Position numbers and translations under genes: made by a program
Assembly (NCBI GenBank): GCA_030834415.1
Contig: JAURFH010000012.1
Span: 1-38,355, forward strand
Length of the DNA stretch: 38,355 nt
Direction: 5' to 3'
DNA from: Verrucomicrobiota bacterium
GTDB lineage: Bacteria > Verrucomicrobiota > Verrucomicrobiia > Limisphaerales > JAEYXS01
Notes under the pieces: generated by a model
What the model was told of the DNA's origin: nothing
Seen by the model: the letters and a program-made list of their open reading frames with translations, nothing else
Databases searched by the model: none
Part shown: piece by piece, positions 1 to 6,502 of the stretch
Position numbering within the stretch: position 1 is the stretch's first letter
Layout of the letters: the number at the start of each line of letters is the position of its first letter

Positions 1-474
1 ATCGACGCCATCTATTGCAGCCCGATGACGCGCGCCCAACAGACCTTGGCCCCGTTGCTGGAAAAGATTCCGCATCACCAGCCTCGCACCTTGGAAGGAC
101 TGCGCGAAGTGGACTTCGGTGCCTGGACCGGACTCACTTGGAACGATGTGCAGGAGAAGTTCGGTATCAGCGCCTTCGATTGGCTCGACCAGCTTCATGC
201 CGCCGCCATTCCGGAGGCCGAATCCGCCATGCAGTTCCGCATGCGCGTGGAGCCCGCCTTGCAACAGATCATCGAGGCGCATAAAGGCCAGCACGTGGCG
301 GTCATCTGCCACGGCGGCGTCATCCGCATGCTGCTCTCGTTGCTGCTGAATATCCCGCTAACCACTTTGGGTCGTGTGCAGATCGAATACGCCGGCATCT
401 CCGTCGTGAACCTACACCCCCACAAGAGCGAACTCCAACTCCTGAACTTCACCCCATGGCGCGACCATCGTTGA
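1..474 (+). CDS. Histidine phosphatase family protein (5' end outside window)
   Basis: This is the C-terminal part of a phosphoglycerate-mutase-like histidine phosphatase; the reading frame is open from base 1. The first visible residues (IYCSPMTRAQQTL) match the Ser-Pro-x-x-Arg-Ala-x-x-Thr motif that follows the catalytic RHG motif in this family, so only a short N-terminal part with the nucleophilic His is missing. The second catalytic His is visible in VICHGGVIRML, and an acidic residue that fits the proton donor lies in LREVDFGAW. The substrate cannot be read from the sequence; alpha-ribazole phosphatase, a phosphosugar phosphatase and a broad-specificity enzyme are all possible. It overlaps the start of prmA by 19 bp, which suggests co-transcription and translational coupling. 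Confidence 0.85.
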   Translation: MDAIYCSPMTRAQQTLAPLLEKIPHHQPRTLEGLREVDFGAWTGLTWNDVQEKFGISAFDWLDQLHAAAIPEAESAMQFRMRVEPALQQIIEAHKGQHVAVICHGGVIRMLLSLLLNIPLTTLGRVQIEYAGISVVNLHPHKSELQLLNFTPWRDHR

Positions 475-1376
475 AATCCAAACAACTCCGCAAAGTCTCC
501 CTCGAGATCCATGCGGAATCCGAAGAAGCCGTGCTGGAACTCCTCGCCGCACGCTTCTGCAATACGCCGTCCATCTACAGTGATTTCGAGACCGGCCAGA
601 CCATCGCCATCGTCTACCTCGATGCCGATGAGGTATGGAGCAAGCGGGTGGAGAAAGAGCTGGCCGCCGAATTGAACAACATCCAGGACTGCGGCCTAAA
701 CGTCGGCCCTGCCCTAATCCGTGCGGAATGGATCAAGCGGGAGGACTGGGCGAATGCGTGGAAGCGTCACTTCAAGCCCATGAGCATCGGCGGCAAGCTG
801 CTCATCCGCCCCGGCTGGATCAAGCGCAAGGCCAAGCCCGGCCAGGCCCTTGTCGTCCTCAATCCCGGCCTCAGCTTCGGCACCGGCCAGCACGCCACCA
901 CTTCGTTCTGCCTGCATCAACTCGCCAAGGCACGGAAGAAAGGCACGGCACAATCCTTCATGGATATGGGCACCGGCTCCGGTATTCTCGCCATCGCGGC
1001 AGCCAAGCTGGGTTACAGCCCCATCGACGCCTTCGATTACGATCCCGAGTCCGTCCGTGTCGCCAAGGAAAACGCCACCAAGAACAAGGTCGCCGACAAA
1101 CTGAAACTCAAACAGGCCGACCTCACCAAACTGCCCGCCACATCGCGCCAACGTTACGACATCGTCTGCGCGAATCTCATCTACGATCTGCTCGTCGCTG
1201 AAGCCCCCAAGATCAGCGCGCGCGTTCAGCCAAACGGGATACTGGTCCTCGCTGGCATCTTGGAAACGCAATTCGCCAAGGTAGAAGAAGCCTTCGGTCA
1301 GCTCGGCTGGAAACTAGTCGCCAGCAAAGTGGAAAAAGAATGGCGCTCAGGGAGTTTTCGGCGTGCAGCAGTTTGA
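456..1376 (+). CDS. prmA: Ribosomal protein L11 methyltransferase
   Basis: The 306-residue protein has the PrmA layout: an N-terminal substrate-recognition domain of about 120 residues, then a Rossmann-type SAM-dependent methyltransferase domain. The family signature NPGLSFGTGQHATT is followed by the SAM-binding loop MDMGTGSGILAIAAA, the acidic strand DYDPES and the motif ANLIYDLL, which sits where PrmA proteins carry their N(I/L)-x-x-x-L sequence. PrmA trimethylates amino groups of L11 in the cytoplasm. The ATG start lies inside the end of the phosphatase gene. Length is close to the usual 290-310 residues. The ribosome-modifying role is by family; the exact modified residues are not visible here. 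Confidence 0.9.
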   Translation: MARPSLKSKQLRKVSLEIHAESEEAVLELLAARFCNTPSIYSDFETGQTIAIVYLDADEVWSKRVEKELAAELNNIQDCGLNVGPALIRAEWIKREDWANAWKRHFKPMSIGGKLLIRPGWIKRKAKPGQALVVLNPGLSFGTGQHATTSFCLHQLAKARKKGTAQSFMDMGTGSGILAIAAAKLGYSPIDAFDYDPESVRVAKENATKNKVADKLKLKQADLTKLPATSRQRYDIVCANLIYDLLVAEAPKISARVQPNGILVLAGILETQFAKVEEAFGQLGWKLVASKVEKEWRSGSFRRAAV

Positions 1377-1427
1377 TTGATTATCCAGGAGGGAAGAAAG
1401 TTAGCATCCGGTGATGATGAGATTCCC

Positions 1428-1519
1428 CCTCGCGTTAGCGAGGAAAGATTCATAGCCACGGGTTTCAACCCGTGGTGGTCCGCCCCCTTTTCCAGCGTCG
1501 CGTAGCGACGCAAGATTCC
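1428..1519 (+). repeat. REP-like cassette, copy 1 (three palindromes A-B-C)
   Basis: Three perfect palindromes follow one another. A (1428-1443) is CCTCGC-GTTA-GCGAGG. B (1456-1475) is a 9-bp stem CCACGGGTT/AACCCGTGG with a 2-nt turn. C (1495-1511) is GCGTCGC-GTA-GCGACGC. A is followed by AAAGATTC and C by AAGATTCC. The same order and tails recur at 1970-2060 and, inverted, at 2597-2680, flanking a RAYT gene. This fits REP/BIME-type elements mobilised by such transposases. Confidence 0.8.
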
Positions 1520-1656
1520 TTGGCCAGATTCTCTGGATATGCTCATCCACTGCAAAACGCCCCAAGTTCCGCAGAATGGCCGCCTCACCCAAAAGAGTGA
1601 GCCAATCCATTAGCTGCCTCCTGCTGCCCGTGGTATTCTTCAGTCAAGGTGTCAGC

Positions 1657-1938
1657 ATGAAAATACTCGCTGCCAATCGACACGAACTCTGGTTTTCCTT
1701 CGCTATCGCGTTTTATGCGGTGTGGCAGGCACGCCTGCCGGTGGGTTTTAGTGATTCCTTGATTCTGGCCGCCGGCTTGCTCATCGCCTTCTTTTGCGCC
1801 TTAAACGCCTTCTTGGACCGCGATGACATGAACCTTGTCGAACGGTTACTATCTTTTTGTTGGCTGGTCGTCCTGATCTTTCTGACACCCGGCGTCATTT
1901 ACGCTTTGAGCACGATCAAAACCTTCGCGAACAAATGA
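1657..1938 (+). CDS. Small hypothetical membrane protein
   Basis: This 93-residue protein has three hydrophobic stretches, around residues 9-22 (FSFAIAFYAVWQA), 29-46 (LILAAGLLIAFFCALNAF) and 62-82 (LLSFCWLVVLIFLTPGVIYAL), separated by a polar loop with DRDDMN. It is probably an inner-membrane protein. I do not recognise a family. I chose the ATG at 1657 because AAGGT lies about 7 nt upstream; the frame is open further upstream, but that part runs back towards the repeat cassette. The gene sits between two copies of the REP-like cassette, so it may be a genuine small gene in a hotspot for palindrome insertion. Function unknown. Confidence 0.5.
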   Translation: MKILAANRHELWFSFAIAFYAVWQARLPVGFSDSLILAAGLLIAFFCALNAFLDRDDMNLVERLLSFCWLVVLIFLTPGVIYALSTIKTFANK

Positions 1939-1969
1939 CGGGCGCACCCACAGCCTCCGTGCGCTTCCC

Positions 1970-2060
1970 CCTCGCGTTAGCGAGGAAAGATTCCTAGCCA
2001 CGGGCTTTCAGCCCGTGGTCACCTCTTTAATTTCAGCGTCGCATAGCGACGCAAGATTCC
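1970..2060 (+). repeat. REP-like cassette, copy 2 (A-B-C)
   Basis: Same order as copy 1. A (1970-1985) is identical to copy 1. B (1998-2018) is CCACGGGC/GCCCGTGG around TTTCA, with a compensatory T-to-C / A-to-G change in the stem relative to copy 1. C (2036-2052) is GCGTCGC-ATA-GCGACGC, followed by AAGATTCC. Paired changes that keep the stem suggest the folded structure is what is recognised. It lies just downstream of the 3' end of the transposase gene. Confidence 0.8.
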
Positions 2061-2090
2061 CGCCTTGCGCCCCAACATATTTACCACATC

Positions 2091-2543
2091 TCAATCAAAC
2101 AAATACCGCTCATCAAACTCCGCCCCGTGCCGTTTCAAGAACGAGACATACTCCGCCTTAAAATCCTTCGTTTGATGATGCTCCCGCTGTTCTTGGATAT
2201 ACTTCGCCACCTTGGCGATGTTCGATTTGCTCACGCTGAAAGCCGCATACCCATCCTGCCATGCGAAATGCCCGCGGTTCATCACCTCCTCATTCATCCA
2301 ATGGGACGAAGCACCCTTGAGCGATTGCACCACCTTGGCCACACTATGCTTGGCGGGGATACGAACCAACGCATGAACGTGGTCCTCCACCCCGCCGATG
2401 CACATGGGTTCCGCGTCCAAAGACTTGGCCACCCCACCGAGATAGGCCCAAACCCGCTCCTCAATGGCAGGCATGATCAAACGCTCACGTTTGCGGGTGC
2501 TGAAGATGATGTGGTAATTCAGACTCGTGAATGTATTGGCCAT
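2091..2543 (-). CDS. REP-associated tyrosine transposase (RAYT, Y1/IS200-like)
   Basis: The 150-residue protein (from MANTFTSLNYH) is a Y1 single-strand transposase of the IS200/IS605 TnpA fold. The HUH metal-binding pair is H55-V-H57 in GVEDHVHALV. The likely nucleophile is Y115 in the helix KYIQEQREHH, and WQDGYAAFSVS matches the conserved strand before it. The start was placed at 2543 because AAGGA lies 7 nt upstream and the family begins here; the longer open frame to 2663 is not supported. There is no accessory tnpB and there are no IS ends; instead several palindromic cassettes lie close on both sides, the arrangement known for RAYTs. It probably nicks or mobilises these palindromes as single-stranded DNA. 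The class is secure; the RAYT assignment rests on context. Confidence 0.85.
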   Translation of the reverse strand: MANTFTSLNYHIIFSTRKRERLIMPAIEERVWAYLGGVAKSLDAEPMCIGGVEDHVHALVRIPAKHSVAKVVQSLKGASSHWMNEEVMNRGHFAWQDGYAAFSVSKSNIAKVAKYIQEQREHHQTKDFKAEYVSFLKRHGAEFDERYLFD

Positions 2544-2596
2544 ATGTTCCTTGGATTGTTGACGAATACATAAGCATCCACGGCCGGACAAATCAA

Positions 2597-2680
2597 CCGT
2601 CGCTACGCGACGGAAACCATTTCGGCGATGGTCGACGGCTTGAAAGCCGCCGCTATGAATCATTCGTGCCTAACGGCACG
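2597..2680 (-). repeat. REP-like cassette, copy 3 (inverted A-B-C)
   Basis: Read on the minus strand the order is again A-B-C. A is 2665-2680 (CGTGCC-GTTA-GGCACG), B is 2636-2649 (CGGCTT/AAGCCG with a 2-nt turn) and C is 2597-2613 (CCGTCGC-GTA-GCGACGG). The stem sequences differ from copies 1 and 2, but the GTTA loop of A, the pyrimidine-rich turn of B, the GTA loop of C and the GATTCATAG-like spacer between A and B are kept. It lies upstream of the transposase gene in the opposite orientation to copies 1 and 2. Confidence 0.7.
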
Positions 2681-2725
2681 GGAAAACATAGTTACGCTTC
2701 TGGGTCCCACCCGTTCGACCACTCT

Positions 2726-2783
2726 GCCTCACGTTAGCGAGGCCCGTGATAATCTCCCTTTCCCCAGCGTCGCGTAGCGACGG
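2726..2783 (+). repeat. REP-like cassette, copy 4 (lacks B)
   Basis: A degenerate A palindrome (2726-2743, GCCTCAC-GTTA-GCGAGGC with one A-C mismatch) is followed after about 24 nt by C (2768-2782, CGTCGC-GTA-GCGACG) and the tail GAAGAC. The B palindrome is missing. It looks like a deleted or decayed copy. Confidence 0.65.
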
Positions 2784-2937
2784 AAGACATGCTTCAATCC
2801 CTAAAGTCAGCCCCTCATCAATTGATGGGCCACCGATGCTTCATTCGCTGCAATTTTCACTTTAATGTTAATCCTCGCGTCAATCGAACTCACCTGTCGG
2901 AAAAGCAACATTCTGGTTAAAATAATTCAGACGATTC

Positions 2938-2965
2938 TTGAACAATTTTCAGCTAGGTGTATTCT
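2938..2965 (+). promoter_or_regulatory. Candidate sigma-70-type promoter for the 55-residue gene
   Basis: TTGAAC (2938-2943) and TATTCT (2960-2965) are separated by 16 bp. Transcription would start near 2972 and give a leader of about 115 nt before the small gene at 3087. Support is by consensus match only. Confidence 0.35.
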
Positions 2966-2980
2966 ATAACTCCGAGAAAG

Positions 2981-3058
2981 CCCTCAGCATCATATCCAGT
3001 CCTCACCCAAGCCTTAATTCATGCGGTGCAGACATCTTGGCACTGATTAAGCTGAGGG
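2981..3058 (+). promoter_or_regulatory. Foldable 5' leader upstream of the small gene
   Basis: CCCTCAGC (2981-2988) is perfectly complementary to GCTGAGGG (3051-3058). Inside this, TTAAT (3014-3018) pairs with ATTAA (3046-3050) and GTGC (3026-3029) with GCAC (3040-3043), giving one long interrupted hairpin. It starts about 9 nt after the predicted transcription start and ends 28 nt before the ATG. It could be a cis-regulatory RNA element or a protein-binding leader. I do not recognise it as a known riboswitch class. Confidence 0.35.
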
Positions 3059-3086
3059 AGAACAGTGAGAAAGGAAAACGTCTGCT

Positions 3087-3254
3087 ATGAGTAAATCGAC
3101 TGAACTCCTGTCGGAAGCACTGCGTAACTCCAAACACCCATTCCGTCAGCTGGCCAACCAGCCTGACAAAGCGCACAAAAACCGATACGAGCGACGTAAA
3201 GTACGACAGTTCATCTACCAGGGAGATTGGACTGGAGAACAGGAAGCAACCTAA
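3087..3254 (+). CDS. Small basic hypothetical protein (55 residues)
   Basis: An ATG at 3087 opens a 55-codon frame ending in TAA at 3252-3254. The product starts MSKSTELLSEALRNSKHPF, has a Lys/Arg/His-rich centre (KAHKNRYERRKVRQF) and ends with an acidic, polar tail. No signal peptide or membrane segment is visible. AAAGGA lies upstream at a rather long spacing (about 12 nt). The frame is flanked by a candidate promoter and foldable leader on one side and by a strong intrinsic terminator 27 nt after the stop, so this is a self-contained transcription unit. The basic core would suit nucleic-acid or ribosome binding, but that is speculation. Alternatively the transcript acts as an sRNA and the frame is incidental. 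Confidence 0.5.
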   Translation: MSKSTELLSEALRNSKHPFRQLANQPDKAHKNRYERRKVRQFIYQGDWTGEQEAT

Positions 3255-3280
3255 ACCCTCAAACTTTAACTAGAAAATGG

Positions 3281-3313
3281 ATAAGCCACGCTGCAAAGCG
3301 TGGCTTATTTTTT
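3281..3313 (+). terminator. Intrinsic terminator
   Basis: An 11-bp perfect stem, ATAAGCCACGC (3281-3291) with GCGTGGCTTAT (3298-3308), and a 6-nt loop, followed by an uninterrupted T run (3308-3313). It ends the small transcript at 3087-3254 and sits between it and the convergent zur gene. Confidence 0.85.
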
Positions 3314-3342
3314 GACATGCCTCAGGGGAAATAGCGGAAGCC

Positions 3343-3861
3343 TCATTTCCCCTTCTTCTCCCGCGCCTTCTTCGCATCTTCCTGGCATTCGGGACAGACA
3401 CCGAAAAACTCCAGCTTATGCGTCACCGCCTGATAGCCATGACGCTTGGCGATGGCGTCTTCGAGTTCTTGCTGAAAACACTCGTCGATCTCCACCACAT
3501 CCGCGCAGACGGTGCAGATGAGATGGTGGTGATGTCCGTCCTCCCCTTCATGCACCAGTTCAAACCGGGCGGTGCCGTCACCGAAATCAAACCGTTTCAC
3601 CAACTCCATCTCTTCCAACATGTGCATGGAGCGATAGATCGTGGCCAGGTCACACATGCCTTCTGGCAATCCCGCTTGGATCTCCTTGTTCGTCATCGGA
3701 TGCGGATGCTGGCGCAACAAGTCCAGGATGGCCTGTCGTGGTCCGGTGATCTTGCGGGCGTTCTTGCGCAGTTTCGCCGTCAGTTCCGAGAGATCGGACT
3801 GCGGATGATTGCAGCTATGGCTGTGGCTATGCTTGTGATGTCGCTGGCTGCACTTGCTCAT
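3343..3861 (-). CDS. zur: Fur-family zinc uptake regulator
   Basis: The 172-residue Fur-family repressor has an N-terminal winged-helix DNA-binding domain (about residues 28-105, with GPRQAILDLL and the recognition region CDLATIYRSMHMLEE) and a C-terminal dimerisation and metal domain. That domain carries HHHHLICTVCADVVEIDEC and a final CPEC. The two CxxC pairs form the structural zinc site of the family. The first 20 residues are His/Cys-rich (MSKCSQRHHKHSHSHSCNH), which is unusual and suggests extra zinc binding. The start was set at 3861 because it gives the typical length and an ATGA overlap with the znuB stop; the longer open frame to 4200 is antisense-type noise within znuB. Lying last in a znuACB operon, it is best read as Zur, probably autoregulated through the operon promoter. 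Fur or Mur cannot be excluded from sequence alone. Confidence 0.85.
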   Translation of the reverse strand: MSKCSQRHHKHSHSHSCNHPQSDLSELTAKLRKNARKITGPRQAILDLLRQHPHPMTNKEIQAGLPEGMCDLATIYRSMHMLEEMELVKRFDFGDGTARFELVHEGEDGHHHHLICTVCADVVEIDECFQQELEDAIAKRHGYQAVTHKLEFFGVCPECQEDAKKAREKKGK

Positions 3862-4691
3862 GAGGGCAACAAAGGCTGATTGGCGTTCCGCTTCCTGGTG
3901 AACAAGCGTATCACCAGCGTCAACAGGAACAGGCTGATGCAGGACATCGCTATCGTCGCTCCACATGGCGCATTGAAATGATAAGACAGCGCGATGCCAC
4001 CCAACCCACCGATCACACCGATGAGCAGGCTGTAAACGATCTGTTGCCGCAGATTGCAACTCACATTCCGAGCTGCCGCCGGCGGGATGACCACCAGCGA
4101 GGTCACCAGCATGATGCCCAGCAACTGGATGCTCACCGCCACCGTGACCGTCAAAGCCAGCACGAAAAGATAATTCACCCGGCGCACATTCACACCACAC
4201 ACATGCGCCAGGTCTTCATGCGCCGAGATCAGCGTGAGCACATTCAAGTTCATGAAGACACTGACCGCCACCACCGCGAACAAGATCCCCGATACCACCA
4301 CATCGCGGTCTTCCACCGCCAAGATATCTCCGAACAGATAGCTGTGCACCTGCCCAAGGTATCCGCCTTTTACCAGGCTGAGAATGAAGATGCCCAAGGA
4401 GATGGAACCGGCGAGCAACAGCGCCATGATGGTGTCTGTCATCAGTTCCGTATTTTCCTTGAGCCAAATGATCGCCATCGCGACCAGCAAACCGAAACCG
4501 ATCACTGGAATTGTCAGTTCGGTCATCCCCATCCAGATACCGATGGCCACACCGGTCAAGGCCCCGTGCGCGATGGTCTCACTGAAGAAGGACATTCTCC
4601 GGGCCGTGACAAATACGCCCAACAGCGCACACAACGGGCACAGAAACAACGCCGCCAGAAAGGCGCGGATCATGAATGCTTCAGTGAACAT
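3858..4691 (-). CDS. znuB: Zinc ABC transporter permease ZnuB
   Basis: This 277-residue integral membrane protein of the ABC-3 metal permease family has about eight hydrophobic helices. The family region ARRMSFFSETIAHGALTGVAIG follows the first helix, and VVIPPAAARNV near residue 225 is typical of the cytoplasmic coupling region. It forms the membrane channel for metal delivered by ZnuA and driven by ZnuC. Its ATG overlaps the end of znuC by 11 bp and its stop overlaps zur by 4 bp, so the genes are translationally coupled. The family also includes Mn and Fe permeases; zinc is inferred from the His-rich partners and zur. Confidence 0.88.
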   Translation of the reverse strand: MFTEAFMIRAFLAALFLCPLCALLGVFVTARRMSFFSETIAHGALTGVAIGIWMGMTELTIPVIGFGLLVAMAIIWLKENTELMTDTIMALLLAGSISLGIFILSLVKGGYLGQVHSYLFGDILAVEDRDVVVSGILFAVVAVSVFMNLNVLTLISAHEDLAHVCGVNVRRVNYLFVLALTVTVAVSIQLLGIMLVTSLVVIPPAAARNVSCNLRQQIVYSLLIGVIGGLGGIALSYHFNAPCGATIAMSCISLFLLTLVIRLFTRKRNANQPLLPS

Positions 4692-5469
4692 GGTGGTGAT
4701 GTTGGTAAGGCGATACGTGGATGCCGTATGCCTGTTTCAAAGATTCCGCGTTCATCACTTCCTCAGGTGAACCTTCGCAGCAGATCGTGCCGTTCAAGGC
4801 ATAGACCCAGCTCGCGTGCCGGTAAACCATGGAGAGATCATGCGAGACGAGCACCACGGTCATCCCGTGATGTTTGTGCACTTTGGTGATGAGATCGTAG
4901 AAAGTATCTTCACCGGGTGAATCCACCCCGGCGGTCGGTTCATCCAGCAACAACAGATCTGGCGCCTTCAACAAACTGAAGGCGATGAGCACGCGCTGCA
5001 ATTGTCCACCAGACAGCGCCGCGATCGGGCGGTCCAACAACGGCTCCACCCCGATCTCCGCCATGGTACTGCGTAGGGCGTCATCTGACCACTTGCGCGA
5101 ATGCCAGAACCAGTTCCGGCTCTGTGACAGGCGCAAGCTCAGAAACTCACGCACACTCAGGATAAAACTGCGTTCCAGGGCGAGTTTCTGAGGCACATAA
5201 CCGATGCGCGGCATCACCCGTTGCAGATTGGATTCTCCAAAGATTTTGACCTGCCCCTGAGCCGGTTCCTGCAAGCCCAAGAGACATCGCAGCAACGTCG
5301 TCTTGCCCGAACCGTTCGGACCGATGAGCGCGACTACCGAGCCCTTCGGCACTTTCATGTTCACGCCCTTAAGGACGGGCTGGCCACCGAACGACACCTT
5401 CAAACCGCTGACTTCGATGGCGGGCACCGGTCCCGGATCGGGGTTATGTGAATGGCACTCGCAGGTCAT
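4681..5469 (-). CDS. znuC: Zinc ABC transporter ATPase ZnuC
   Basis: The 262-residue ABC ATPase shows Walker A (GPNGSGKTTLL), the ABC signature (LSGGQLQRV), Walker B with catalytic Glu (LLLLDEPTAGVD) and the H-loop (VSHDL). The Q-loop lies in YVPQKLALE. Both ends are metal-binding-like: CECHSH within the first ten residues and HHHHVH at the C-terminus, matching His-rich stretches in ZnuA and Zur of the same operon. It hydrolyses ATP on the cytoplasmic face of ZnuB. It starts 1 nt after the znuA stop codon. Confidence 0.9.
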   Translation of the reverse strand: MTCECHSHNPDPGPVPAIEVSGLKVSFGGQPVLKGVNMKVPKGSVVALIGPNGSGKTTLLRCLLGLQEPAQGQVKIFGESNLQRVMPRIGYVPQKLALERSFILSVREFLSLRLSQSRNWFWHSRKWSDDALRSTMAEIGVEPLLDRPIAALSGGQLQRVLIAFSLLKAPDLLLLDEPTAGVDSPGEDTFYDLITKVHKHHGMTVVLVSHDLSMVYRHASWVYALNGTICCEGSPEEVMNAESLKQAYGIHVSPYQHHHHVH

Positions 5470-5470
5470 A

Positions 5471-6397
5471 TCATTTGAGGTAACGTTGCAAGATCGCCGC
5501 GTTACTCCGCATGCCTTCCTCGTAAGTCCCCGGTTTTAGATCGCCTGTCTCCAAAGTATCCAACGTCGCCAGCGGCACCTTGGAGTCTTCCGCGATGCGT
5601 TCGGCTATCTTCTTGGGAAACTGCGGCTCAGCAAAAAGCACCTTCACTTTCTTATCGCGCATGACCGTCAGCAGCTTGCTGAGATAACGTGGGGATGGCT
5701 GCACCTCCGGCACCTCTTCCACCACCCCGGCCAGCTTCAGATCATAGCGTTTGACCATGTAGGGAAACGCGTCATGGAACGTCACAAATGCCCCGCCCTT
5801 CACCGGCTCGAGCATCGCCTGAATGTCTGCGTCCAGCTTCTCCAGCTTGGCGATATATGCCTTGGCATTCGCCGCATAGGCAGCCGCGTTCCTGGGATCC
5901 GCCTTGGAGAGAGCCATCTCCACATTCTTTACGCAATGGACGGCAAGTTGCGGATCCAACCAGATGTGGGGATTCGGCCCGTGGGAATGATCATGATCAT
6001 CCTTACCGCCCAAAGAGATGCCGTGGCCGGACTTGAGCAGCTTGTCCTTGGGGAGGCCGGCCGCAAGCTCCACCAACTTGCCCGCTTTTTTGCTGCCACT
6101 GGATTCAATGGCCTTGTTCAGCCACAGCTCCATGCCCAGACCATTTACCATGATGAGATCCGCCTCGCTCAGTTTACGGATGTCACGGGGAGTGAACTGA
6201 TAGTCATGCGGCCCCGCGCCTTGCGGCAAAAAATTCTCCACCGTGGCGTGTTCACCTGCCACGTTCGCCGCAAAGCAATAAACCGGGAGAAAACTCGTCA
6301 GCACACGGAGCTTCTCCGCCGAGGCAGAAGAAACTCCCACCAGCCACAGGCAGGCCATCACGCCCAGCCACCTGCTATATAGACGCTTCGGGATCAC
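5471..6397 (-). CDS. znuA: Zinc ABC transporter substrate-binding protein ZnuA
   Basis: The 308-residue periplasmic cluster A-I metal-binding protein has an N-terminal signal peptide (about residues 1-27, cleavage after SSASA). Three His ligands are visible in the expected places: H64 in GPHDYQ, H144 in NPHIWLDP and H208 in FHDAFPY; an acidic fourth ligand probably lies near LDTLETGD. A short His/Asp-rich loop (DDHDHSHG) precedes H144, as in zinc-specific members, where it helps acquire Zn(II). The GTG start at 6397 gives a complete signal peptide. There is no Shine-Dalgarno sequence, but a promoter -10 lies just 6 nt upstream, so the message may be leaderless. First gene of znuA-znuC-znuB-zur. 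Confidence 0.9.
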   Translation of the reverse strand: MIPKRLYSRWLGVMACLWLVGVSSASAEKLRVLTSFLPVYCFAANVAGEHATVENFLPQGAGPHDYQFTPRDIRKLSEADLIMVNGLGMELWLNKAIESSGSKKAGKLVELAAGLPKDKLLKSGHGISLGGKDDHDHSHGPNPHIWLDPQLAVHCVKNVEMALSKADPRNAAAYAANAKAYIAKLEKLDADIQAMLEPVKGGAFVTFHDAFPYMVKRYDLKLAGVVEEVPEVQPSPRYLSKLLTVMRDKKVKVLFAEPQFPKKIAERIAEDSKVPLATLDTLETGDLKPGTYEEGMRSNAAILQRYLK

Positions 6398-6403
6398 GTT
6401 CGG

Positions 6404-6432
6404 AAAATATCATCGCCCGGCCAGTTATGCAA
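6404..6432 (-). promoter_or_regulatory. Candidate promoter of the znuACB-zur operon
   Basis: On the minus strand TTGCAT (plus coordinates 6427-6432) and TATTTT (6404-6409) are separated by exactly 17 bp. The -10 lies 6 nt before the GTG of znuA, so transcription would begin at or next to the start codon. The -35 lies within the palindrome at 6428-6442. Confidence 0.5.
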
Positions 6433-6442
6433 ACCTTTTGCA
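6428..6442. promoter_or_regulatory. Candidate Zur operator (15-bp palindrome)
   Basis: TGCAAA-CCT-TTTGCA is a perfect 6-3-6 inverted repeat starting 31 bp upstream of znuA and overlapping the -35 element. Position and size suit a Fur-family repressor that blocks RNA polymerase when zinc-loaded, and zur is the last gene of the same operon. The sequence is not one of the well-known E. coli or Bacillus Zur boxes, so the assignment is by position and symmetry. Confidence 0.5.
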
Positions 6443-6450
6443 ATTCAGGC

Positions 6451-6487
6451 AAAAAAACAGACCTCCGAAAGTGATTTCGGAGGTCTG
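6451..6487 (-). terminator. Intrinsic terminator after rpsR
   Basis: A perfect 13-bp stem (CAGACCTCCGAAA with TTTCGGAGGTCTG, 6458-6487 in plus coordinates) with a 4-nt loop is followed on the minus strand by seven Ts (6451-6457). It lies 15 nt beyond the rpsR stop and separates that operon from znuA. Confidence 0.9.
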
Positions 6488-6502
6488 CGGGCGAACCCAA
6501 AC

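Noticed and set aside
1428-2783. CRISPR array
   Set aside because: The repeats are palindromic cassettes of three different hairpins, irregularly spaced and in both orientations, with no uniform spacers and no cas genes.
3325-3352. Hairpin GGGGAAAT/ATTTCCCC at the 3' end of zur as a terminator
   Set aside because: The stem includes the zur stop codon and is not followed by a T run on the minus strand.
3862-4200. N-terminal extension of the Fur-family protein
   Set aside because: It would overlap znuB out of frame over 113 codons and has no homology-like features; the ATG with the 4-bp overlap gives the normal length.
3978-4889. A 303-codon plus-strand frame rich in His, Gln, Asp and Arg
   Set aside because: Antisense to znuB and znuC, both of which have full family motifs; the composition is an artefact of the opposite strand.
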